DNA from: Siderastrea radians
Taxonomy: Eukaryota > Cnidaria > Anthozoa > Scleractinia > Rhizangiidae
Assembly: GCA_964017195.1 (NCBI GenBank)
Contig: OZ024900.1
Coordinates: 25,380,429-25,444,428, forward strand
DNA length: 64,000 nt
Direction of reading: 5' to 3'
In this document: positions 37,201 to 49,200 of the stretch, in pieces
How the letters are laid out: every line of letters begins with the position of its first letter
Numbering within the stretch: the first letter of the stretch is position 1
Position numbers and translations under genes: made by a program
The notes under the pieces: model-generated
Databases searched by the model: none
Seen by the model: the letters and a program-made list of their open reading frames with translations, nothing else
Told to the model about the DNA's origin: nothing

Positions 37201-40200
37201 AAAAATCGTTTTTAAGGCTAATTTTGCTCGCTTGCAATGTTTACCAACCTGCATTATACTCAGATAGTCTGGTAACACCAGGCCATGTCTCCTCAGTTGC
37301 TGTTCCTAACATCTAGAATAATTTTGACAACACCAATACATTCTCACTCAGTTGCAACATTAATGATAAATATTTAAACGGAGTGCTCATGAAGGCTGTC
37401 AAACAACAGAATTTTGGGGATTACCTCTTCATCAGTGTTCTAAACTGACAAGGGCCTGAGATGAATATCTTACAAGATGAACTCCTATTACCATGAAATC
37501 CCATGTCAGCCTTTCAGTGTAATTTTACTTTATTTGTTATGTCAAATGGCCCCCATATGCACTATGAATCAATCACCTCTTGGAAAAAGATTCAAGTGAT
37601 GGCTGTCCAACCACTTTTGAAATACTGACTCTACTTGTGGTTTGCAGCCAAAACAATAAAGAACAGTACTGAATGGGTGTTAGAAGCCTAGAAGAAGCTA
37701 CCTGCAGAAGTATTGTGTAGTTCCCAAAAAATTTCCATACTTCCCCCACAAGGTTTTTTTGTTCTGCACCCGACTCCCCCCCAAGAAATTCCAGTTTAGC
37801 TTCATACTTTGCTTCTTAAATTTTGGCTTTTCGGATTCCCCCTCCCCCTAGGAATTTCAGATGACTTTCCATGGAATGAGTATGGATTTTTTCTGGAACT
37901 ACACATTTCAGACGTCCTTTAGGGTGTACATCAAGCATCAAACGTGTGCACAGTGTGTAAACAAATAACATGTATCAAGCATACATGGTCCACCTCAAAG
38001 ACTGCTACTGACAAGATTTCCCATTCCCTATTAAGCGCCCCCCTCCCTCCCCCCCCCCCCCGAAAGGTGCTTGACTCAAATAAGCACCCTTGGGGCTTTG
38101 CTAAGTTTTTGGAAGGACACTTGGCCTGCTAAGGAAGAAAAATCATTTTCAGCACTGCTAAAGATCCCACAAGTGTCTTATAAATGTTCAGATCGGAACT
38201 TAATTAAGTGTCATTTTTTATTTTATGGATTACAATCAAGTTGAAGCCAATGTTTACCTGCCATATCTTATTGAGTTGATCAATAGAATCGCTCACTCCA
38301 GGAAACAGAGCAACTCCCGTTATCATCTCCACAAAGATGCACCCAGCGCCCCTGAACAACAACAAATCAAACATAGAAATAAATTTATTAGATTTATTAA
38401 ATACAAGAATTATTAAGTACTAAATACTCATAAATAGAGGATATTACACGGTGGCGAGAAGATATGAATTTTATGTTCGAGTGGCAAACACAATATCTCA
38501 CGCTGAGATATTGTGTTTGCCACGCGAACATAAAATTCATATCTTCGAGCCAACGTGTAATGTTCTTTTTATTATATGGAGACAAAATATCTGAAATTGC
38601 CCATTTTATTCTTTCCAAGTTTTAAGTTTTACAAATACGGAAATACAAAGTGAAAAATACAAAATACCCGGTGCCAAGGATAAAGTGAAAAATACAAAAT
38701 ACCCGGTGCCAAGGATATAACATACAGCTGTACTCTGAACTAATTTTACAAATGTCACTGACTCTGACTACTTGAGTCATCAGAAACGGTGATTTTTAGC
38801 CTTTTTTCGGAACGAATCTTTGAACACTTTTCGGTACGACCGGGCTGATACACTTGCACATTTACCGTTCCGATTTGGCAATTTTGAAATAAACTTCCGG
38901 AAGCTGCACCCGCTAAATAGCTATCTGACTTAGTTTTCTCCTCAGTGGAGACGGCTGACAAGGTTTGGCTGGTACTGGCATCGTTAGACAATACAGCGGA
39001 AATCTGCTTCTGTTTCTTATCGGACAAAGATGAGTAGTTGTTTAAAGAGTTCACGTTTTTATGTCCAGTAATCTGAATGATTTCGTTGGGTGGTATCTTG
39101 TTATCCACCAGCTTCTGGACCAAATGCTTTCTTGTGCTGTGATTTACGAGCTTTTTGTCTGAATCCAGGCCTGAATCTTGTACCATGTTCTTCAGCATAC
39201 TTCTCAAGGAATTGATTCCAAGCGGAGAGCATTTGAACCACATTTGACCGGGTTTCGGCCTTTCGTTGTTAACAGCAAGATAGAAAGGCGATTCATCGCT
39301 CATCATTGCAGCGGGACGGTGATCTTTGTAGGCCAAGTAGGCATTGACGGGGCAGCGATCTGCATTGCTCTTGTCTTCGTACATTTGAGGTTTCTTCTCT
39401 CTGATATTTCGAGGGTTTTCACCGGTACGCGTTTTTGTTTGTCTTTCTTTGTTGAACTCGATGAAGCGGTTCCCCTCCGAATCTGTTTTTAACTGCAAAT
39501 TTTTTTCTTTTTTTTTAATACAACCATTATTACAACACAGACACATTACTTACAATACTATTACAAGCTTACTACAATAGAAATTACTTACACTACATAC
39601 GATACTATTGCTTACACTACTGCTTATAATGCGTTTACTAACCCTACACATGCGGATTTTTTTCCTACGTAAGTTATTTACAACAATACTAACATACATT
39701 GATGTGACGCTTACAAGCCAAACTGGTTATTTGCATCACCTACAAATATCTATTTACATGATTACAACTTGCTACTGAGGGAAAGCTGAGTCCTATTTAA
39801 AACATTTAAGACGGATTCCGCTCAACGTTCGAGCAACAAGTGCAAAAAATATTCACCAAAAAACCACTCACAGCACGGTAACATTTTAAATGCTATTTGA
39901 AACATCTCACTCTAGTTCACTTGCCCAAGTGACCCTGCGATGAAATTCTCAAGCATTCTCAAGAAAATTAATTTCAAATCTCGTAAAAGTATGCTAAAAA
40001 CGGGCGCCATTTTGTTTTGAACTGACATGAAGCGTCTTTTTAATTGAAATATTGATAACTTCAAATCCAATTTTAACTGCAAATCGCCCCAGCAAAGGTC
40101 TCTCTGCTCTTTCCCTGGCCTCATACCAAAGAATGTACAGTTGTTCATCCAAAGGGTATTTAATAGAGCTCTAGGAGAGTGAATTCCTAGAACTCCACGG

Positions 40201-43200
40201 CTGTAAAAAGTGGCGATGTCTTCATCCGACAACGGATCCGCTGCGTTTGGCCGGTTTCCTTTGCCCACGGATTTTAACTTTTTTGTTTCTTCTTTAAAAT
40301 ATCTTGAACCTCATGAAACTCTTTGTCGTTGAGGACGGAAAATCCATAATTGTTTTTTCGAAGATGCCGGTCGATGCTTTGTATGAACGCTCTGATTGAC
40401 GAGGGTTCGTACTCTTCACCATTTTTCTTTCGCACAGCGAGAACAAATTTTTTGATGATTTCTTGCAGCTCCACAGGCACGATATCCTCAATCTCTCTCT
40501 TCTCGTCGCAAGTGTCGAGAAATTCTTTGAAAACCTTCAAATCGTACAAGGTCTTATTTTTTGTGTTTTCGTTGTCGAAGCTTTCGGAAAACTCTTTCAC
40601 TTGTTCAACGTTTAGTAAAACAAACCTGCTTGCCACCGCCATAATTCTAAACAACACTGAGGCAACGACGCATTCAGTTAATTCAATAAAGTAGAAAAGG
40701 CGGGAATCGTGACGTCATTGAACGATATGACACTCAAAAGCGTGACATACGGAAAATACGCCACTCGGGTCCCGGATGGAGTGGCGTATGGAATCATTGA
40801 GTAGTTCAGTTCCCAGTAAAACACTCTCCTCCATATAATAAATGAAGATTCAGTTCTGCCGGCAAATAGCAGAAGCTTATCGAAGTGGGCGGAGCTACAA
40901 AGGTACAGCAGTCTGTCCAATGGTTGAATAATGGTTTATGGTTAACGTACTGAATCTTTATCAATAAAATCACCTTTACCCTTTCTGTTATTCTACGTTT
41001 TGAGCCTGTGAATGAAAATCCCTAATTGTGACCACTAAATGGAAACTGCATAGTAACACATTCCTGTGCCACTGTTCATTTTTGAGCATTTAACCTGTTT
41101 TCAAAAAATGTTCTCTTTGAATCCTTTGCTTACTAACTTTTGTTGCTGTCTCATTTTGTCTGCTACTTCACTCACAAAACACACAATCTTCAGAGAGTGC
41201 ATCAGAAATCATGACACCTCCAAGATCAAGCCACAAGGACAACCAGCAATACAGCTTATGACCAATTCATCTCACATCCAATTGGCCTTCCCTTACAATT
41301 ATAACACAATAAACAATTTATAAGTAACTGTACTGATTCATACTGTTATATATCTCACCAGATATCTAGTGATGTTGTGTAATCTTTTGACCCAAGAAGA
41401 ACATCTGGTGGTCTATACCTGCCATTAATGACAAAGAGCACCAAGTAAATAATTATAAGGTTTATTTTTAATGTGCATAATAGTAGTAATACAAACATTT
41501 TTTGTGACATGTTCTGAAGGAATAACAGTCATTGTCAGTTACAATGGACATAACAATTTTGAATTTTTTTTTTACAACAGCACAAGATAGAATATATAAT
41601 TAATTAGGAATAATGTAGAGTAGAATAAATTTGGAAACAATGACACTAACAAAACTGCTAGTGTCCGCAAGTTGATAAGATTAACTTGTTCACTCTGTAT
41701 CTCTTTCTTTTTAAAAATTGCTTTTTGTTTGCTGCTGTCATTACCTTTTCATTCTATCAATCTCTAACAACAGCATGGCTTGTGATGGTCAAAGCAAGTA
41801 GTAAAAAGAAAAACAAATTTTCCTCACCATAGTGTGACAACTTCATGTGAGTATGTGTGGCTGGGAACAGATTTGGCACGTGCTAAACCTGAAAATATCA
41901 TAAAGGTTTAGTTCTTTTAGAAATGAAAGGTGTTTGTAGCAACAGAGAAGCATTACTTCTCAAATAAATTACAACAGAAATTAGATTAGCCTGAATGTTT
42001 GAAGTTTATTTTCACTAACATAGTGTTTTCTCACTGGACTTCCCAAGGATCCTAGGTCACTGCTGGGTGTCCTTCAAAAATGTCTCACGTGCACTGTTTT
42101 ACAAAGACCATGGCAAACTACTCAACAGAAGAAAGCAAGTCAATAATATTTTTTTTTCTGAAGGACATCTACAGAGGAAAATCCTCAAGTTAACTCTAAA
42201 TGTTAATATTATCTCTGAGCTGATAGCTTTGACTATACCATGGTCCACCGAGAGTCACATCCCGAGGGGGGGGGGGGAGGGGAGGGGCAAATAAAAATCA
42301 GTTCCAGTTGAGACAAAGGGTTGCTAAACTCACCAAAATCAGCCAGCTTTAATTCTCCAATTTCATTAATCAACAAGTTCTGGGGCTTTAGGTCCCTAAG
42401 TGGAGGAAAAAAGGATATGGCCAGCACAGCATGTTAAATAATTTTACCAAACAAACCTATGCCTTTTGATGCTCTGGATAATTCAGAGCATCAAAGCATA
42501 GGCTTGTTCATTTTGTGTTTTTATATGTAATAACTTAAGACCAGGCTTGAACGGATGACCCTCAGCAAACAAAGTACATGTATGACAGACTGTCCACAGT
42601 TTAACCAACATGTTAGCCAGCAAGACATGCGATACATGGATCAAAACACGTGGGACACGCAAGCAATGGATCAAAACAAAACTAGTATTTCTGCCTTGTG
42701 TGAATTCTTGTTCCTCACAGGTCTGGCTCAAAAGCCTCGCTGGCTTGCTACCATCCTACTACCCACGACTAAAAATAAATCATTATCTCCTCTGCCATCA
42801 CATCTTAACTGCGTTCTTTGACATAATTCTCTCATAAAGAAACTTCCCTCTAACTAAATGGCAGGGGTAACCTTACAATGGACTAACCATCCGCTAAGAG
42901 GGGAGTAGTGGTACTTTAGTTGCTTAATGATTGATGAAAGCTCATGCCCTTTGAGCTGCCTGTGACTTAACATATCACAGTTAACTCAAGTTACTGTTGG
43001 TTAGCATTCACAATACTCTGACATTATTGTTAACACAGATTACCTGTGAAGAATTTTTCTTTCATGAATGTAAGCCAAGCCTCTTAACAGCTGGAACAAA
43101 AACAGCTGCGAACAGCACAGTGGAGTTAAACATGAGAAGCATTTAGGAAGCTAATGATTAGTACCAGTACATGCTTTATTGCGTGGTTAGGCACCTGAGA

Positions 43201-46200
43201 AGTCAACCTTAAAAGGCTGGTTAAACACAGTGCACACTCAGTTACAAAAATCTTCAATAAAAATTATCTCGAAGGCTTCTGGGTTTCACGCAAGCCACGT
43301 TACATTTAAGTCACATCCTGACTCTCTGCACTCGACTTAAAGAGTACATAATTTGTACTCTACAAGAACCTTTTAGTCAACAGTACACCGCTGAATAACA
43401 GTTCAATCGTTGCTATAAAGGGGCCCTACTGGGGTTCATCCCAACAAGCCAAGTAGGCACAAAAGTGGCAACAGCACTTCAAATGAAATAGCAACAAGGT
43501 ATCTGTTATCAAGGAAATACAGACAGTAACAACTAGTACCTAATAGACCTTTAAAATAAGCAACAAAAAGCATTTTGAAAAAGAGGCAAATAACACAGGA
43601 TCCCCCTAGCAGGGAATTAAAAAACTACAAGCAATAAATGAGTATACAAACCTTGACATTATAGGGAGGGATTCCCCTTGGATACTTTTCCAGGTAAATA
43701 TTTAGATCTGTGTCCTGCAACACACAACAAACAATGTCATGTTTGGACAGCACCATTAACTCGAACAAGAGTTTTTGTTACACGTACAAGTATGAAAAAA
43801 TGTCAGAATGTTCCCCAGTATGAAAATGATTTAGTGCTGTAGTTCATTTATCACAAGTCCTGCACATGCATGCTCTGGGTAGTTTGTGGCTACAAAATAA
43901 TGGGCACTAATTATAATGCCACATAAGTATAGCAGGCATTACCCCTTGATCTACCCTAAAAAAATAATTAAAATAAATAGTGAGCCCGAGTGTTAGCAGC
44001 TGTGGACAGCTGGGATAGCTACAATGTAACACTTAGGCACTGGGTTCCCGCAAAAGTAATCAAGTGACGTCAAAGTGAGACACTTGATTACTTGATTACA
44101 CTTGAGAGACACTCTGATATCACTGGATTTTACCTTTTTTCAAACTTTTTTAAAAGTAACAAACAAAGGTAAACACTCAGAAAAAGACAATCTTAATTAA
44201 TGGATCTAAAATAGAAAGCTCTTAACTATCCTTACAAATAAAACAGACATATGGCAAACTTGACTCCAATGGTACTAAATTGCCAAATAATCAAAACTAG
44301 TATAATAACCATATTTGTTCTTCATATCAGCATGATTAATTAAAAAACTCACCACAAATTCAAAGACAAACATGAGAGTATCCTTGGTGTGAATAATGTC
44401 ATGTAATGTCACAATGTTTGCATGCTTCAACTGCTTTAACAGAGAAGCTAAAAAAAACAAAGAAAGAGTTACACTAAGGCCGTGTTCTATTGAAATCAAC
44501 CGTTTTTGGTTGGGTTGGTTGGTTGAGTTTCTGCGTGTTCTATTGAGAGAAAACCGCTTTTGGTTGGTTTGGTTGATCAACTTTTTCAGCCAGTGTACAG
44601 CTTGGTTGAAATGGTTGAAAACGATGGGTAGCGTCTGCTGACTTTTTAGCAAGCATCAGTTTTTATGCTTTATTGCATCATTGTTTTTGTGCATAAACTG
44701 CTCAAGTGTGCTTGTCGCCACGGTAAAATTGTCAACAAACAACGATGACTGCACTCTTTTGAAATGATGATGTTCAGAACCTTGATATGAGAGAGGTTTG
44801 TCGCTTGATACAGTCCCAAACATGACCAAAACATGCTGCTAAATATTCTGATTCATTCTTGTTACAGTTCTTAAGAGACAACCGAAGCAACAAGGAGGAC
44901 TTTGAGGAAGTCTGGAAATGACTATGTCCAGTCACAACCGCATGTCAACCAAAAACGGTTGAAAAAGTGTTCTATTTGGGAACCTTAACTGTTTCAACCA
45001 AATCCGGTTTTGGTTGAAATGGTTGATCCCAATAGAACATGACCTAAGAGTCATATAAATACTAAGTATATGCATGTTCTTCATGCAGGAAGAGGGATGG
45101 AGTACAGGATCTACAGGTACACATCAAACAAATCATGTTTCCAGTTAGTAGCAAGGGTAAAGTGTATCCAGAATACAGAACAATGTTTACTTATTTATAA
45201 AAGACCTTGCTTTTAATATGTTTATCATAAAATTTACACATTAAAATACAAAATTTTAGCCACATAGAGTTAAACTATGCTGTATGCAGGATAGCTCTTG
45301 AGTGACCCAGTGAAGAAAACAAACTCTTCATTGCAAGGGAACACTCTGAATGCTGAACAATATAATAAAAACAATGGCTGGAAAAGTGTTAAACACCTTT
45401 GTACCTTCTCTGATGGCAGTAAATGGTGCTCCCTCCTCTTCTTGTAATCTGATCTCTTTTAAAGCCACGATTTTGTTGTTTGCACTAGGATAAAAGAATG
45501 CCTTTTTTTATTACCAGATAATGAGCATATTCTCAATATATGCTTTGAATCACTCTTAACATCACCACACATGATTCTTGTTTAGTACTGATTTACAAAT
45601 TCAGCTATGTAAGGTAGTACCTGTTCACTATTTATCATTATTTTTAAGTGATTCAAGCCAGGGCACCTAAAATTGGCAGGTAACAAGACAGTGCAACAGC
45701 ACCAGTTCTTTTTTAGAACTCTTTGTTGAGCAACAGGCCATTATCATGGCAACAAGGCTGTTGGGTTTGGCTTATTATAATCTGTCTACATCTTGACATT
45801 CTAATCACAAGTTCCTGATTCCAAAAAGTCAGAAAGAACAATCAATCTCATTTTTTTGGGTAAAATGCACACATGCAGCATTCCATTGGGTTTTCATGGA
45901 AGAAGTGAAAAATGTGCAAAAAGGTTGGGTTCTTTGTGAACTTACTTTCTTTTGCTCAGAAACATGACAAAACATATGAACTGGAAATGAAACAGAATTT
46001 TTCAAACGAACCTAGCCAGCAAATTTGCAGCTAATGGAAACAATTGAAATTGCTTTAACACCTGTATGTCAGTTGCAAAGTTAATTACCAATCAAAACAC
46101 CAGCACTGGATGACAATGTTGCAAAGTGGTATGAAAAGAACATCCGTTTGACTGCAAAAATATTAAGCTAAACCCTCCTGCCTTCCTTGTATTTCTACCT

Positions 46201-49200
46201 CTGTTTATGCTACACTCAAAAGCTAACAAGACAGTCAATCATACATCTATCCAGTTGACTAGTCCAGGGTAATACATGTGCTCAGTTGAATCTTGTACCT
46301 GCAAACTCCTTTGAAGACTGTTGCATATGAACCCTCCCCAAGTTGTTCAAGCTTCTCGTAAGCATCAAGACAACCAAACGGAGGTGACAGGGGCTGCAAA
46401 ACAAATTAAAATGCAAAAGAAGTTAAAACGAGAAGCAAATATCATGTCATCAAAAATAAGAATTATGCTGTAGGTCTTCCAAGAAAAAAAACATACAGTC
46501 TGATTGATTTCCATTGCAAAGACTGCAATGACACTGGTTACCACAAAGGTTCTTTGATGAATTAAAAACATCACCGGAAATCATGTGGGACAAACTAAAT
46601 CAAAACAGGCAGCATATGGACACAAGCAACTCACTTCTTACTCCATAAAAGTGTTTCTCAAGAAGGTAAAATTGATATGCATGAGTCCACAACAAAAATT
46701 AAATAATGAAAATAATGTCTTGAGGAACAAATAAAAAAGTACACCTGACGCTAATTATGAGCAGAACCACTGACACAGATCTGTTTATGGTTTATAATAT
46801 GGGTGATAGTATATAATTATCAAACAATAAACTTGATAAACTAATGACTGTTGGTAACTGGAGAGTGCTGTTTTCATAAAATATTGCTTCAAATGAAAAT
46901 TTCTTCTTCATAGTGATTAAATTAATAAATTCAAATAATTAATCAGAGACTTTTCATCATCAACTGCTTTCAAAAGAAGTAACTATATACTGTAAGCACA
47001 GACACAAACCTACTACAAAGCTCTAAACGTTTATTGCTAGTAACAAACATAGGCCCGCAATGCGTGCAGAACCGACGAAGTGTTGCTTCGTCTCGAAAAG
47101 AAAGCAAGCGAGCCGTGCGTGACTGCAGCTTCAATAACATTCAAGCATCTGTAACAGCAAGTTGCAGTAAAAGTGTGTAACTGTAACTAACGCTTAATTT
47201 GACCAACTGAAAAGGCGACCAATACCCTGGAAAGGAGGTCAACTGAATTATTCACCCTCTCCTCACCAAATATAGCTCCACAGACTATGCATTCTTCACT
47301 CAAGATCATTTTTCGCTGTCTTTTGGTCGGTCTTCCTCAAAACCCGGAACAAAAATTCTCAAAACAGACGCAGTTCAAAAAATGGGCGACAAATTTCCCA
47401 GTATAAAAGTAACCACATCTTCACAATTGATCAGTATGGGCACCGTACCTGGGAACCACGCTTTGTGCACAGTTTCCTTTAATCATGTCAAGGGCTCCTT
47501 AAGCCAAATTGTGAATGCAAATATGAAATAAATCATTGCTATGCTCTATCGTACAGGTTACAAGAAAGCGCATTATAGGCATTTACCAGTCGTTTTGACC
47601 CACTCCACCCTCGACAAATGTTTTTACTTGGTTCAATGTGCTAACTGGCGTAACGAAAATTGTGACAGTATTTTGCCCTTTGCATTACCAAATGACGTTA
47701 TGTTTAAAATCTGATGACTCAGCTCATCTGTCTTATCGCTTTGAATATTTAATTTTGTTGAATTAAACTAAAAAATTAAATGTTGATATACATTTGTCCA
47801 CAACTGAACATGCTTTTACCAAGAGTTGTGAGCAATGTATTTATATACTGTTGTGAATAGGGCACTACAAAAACATGATTATCGATAAAGACAAACACAT
47901 CGTCAGAATCTCAACGTGCTAACCAACGTGACGAAAATTGTGACAGTATTTTGTCTTTTGCGTTACCGAATGACGTAATGTTTAAAATCGGATGACTCAG
48001 CTCATCTGTCTTATCGCTTTGAATATTTTGTTGAATTAAAATTAAAATTTAAAGATAAACTTTGTCCACAACTGAACATGCTGTTATCAAGAGTTGTAAG
48101 CGAAGCATTTATATACTGTTGTGAATATGGCACTATACAAACATGATTATCGATCTGGGGAAATTAGTAAAAAGCGAAGTCGTCACTTTATCTCAAACAC
48201 GTTAAAGCATGTCTTATGACGTAATCGTTAAATCTGGTTTCCTCTTCCGCAGTCAGCAAGACAGTGTCTCGAACTCTAAAATCGAACAAATCGGTTCAAA
48301 ATCAAAAGTAAAGCAGAAAAATTAAAAAGACTAACTGGTATATCCTTCTGTGCCGCTTATAGTATACTATCCAAGAAGATCCAGCCCTGTGTCGTAATTC
48401 ATTTCCCACCTGCCAATAACCTTTCTTAATGTTGGCAGCTAGACATTTTCAAGTAATAAACATAACCACAACAACAATGATACACCAGAATTTTCCTTTC
48501 ATAACCTTTACTGAGAACGATTCTATCCTTACGATGTCTCAGCAACACTTTGGTCCCACCAGCATCAACAGTGCCACTGGACTTCACCTCCCGTTATTAT
48601 CAGTCCTCCTTGCTTTCTTTCACTATTATTGCACAGATATTTCAGTCCGGTCAAAACCAACACTGCTCGGCGGAAGTGTCCTTCTATACCTACGATACTT
48701 TTTATGTGGACCCTTGTCCTATCATGCGTGCATGTGTGTACTAATCGATGGGCTTAACTGCAGAATACGTCATCCCATCCCGTGGGCCATAGTGAAATAC
48801 ACACCTTGTGAGCCTTACATGACGTATTTTGACCGACCAAACCAGTCGATGCTCTTGACGCGACTGCTCTAACTCGACTTTGTCAGTTAATAAAATATGC
48901 AGGAAAAAAACCATGCTACCACATAGTCACTGTATGACTTTAAACTAATTGGTCTGGCTTTTTAATCCCAGAAAGCATTACCTATTTAAAAGGGAAAAAA
49001 TCACGCTGATGAAATGCATTTTTGATCATGCAGATAACACAATACAATTAAAAGAAATTTTGCATAGCTGGATGCTTGCAGAAGTATTTGACATTTACAA
49101 TATTAAATGGTTAGAAATTAAGATAATCCAAAGAGTTTTGAAAACCTTTGTGTTTCTTGTAAAGAATTACATTGTACTCTCACTCAGAAAACCACACTAG

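Larger units (their letters stand above)
38568..40842 (-). mobile_element. Crypton/KIAA1958-like tyrosine-recombinase element
   Basis: Inverted ends TTTATTATATGGAG (38568-38581) and CTCCATATAATAAA (40829-40842) enclose a broken recombinase gene on the minus strand. A second palindrome, ATACGCCACTC...GGAGTGGCGTAT, lies near 40757-40790. The element sits in the kinase intron between exons 41359 and 38351. Domain content fits the KIAA1958/Crypton-derived tyrosine recombinases; inverted ends are not usual for Cryptons, so the family label is tentative. Confidence 0.7.

Noticed and set aside
39501..40070. An intron of the recombinase gene
   Set aside because: The 14-bp direct repeat and A-rich tail indicate retroposition, although an AG happens to precede the right exon part.
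48429..48872. 147-codon plus-strand open frame
   Set aside because: No recognisable family, Ser/Thr/Leu-rich, antisense to the host gene's intron; chance or old repeat.
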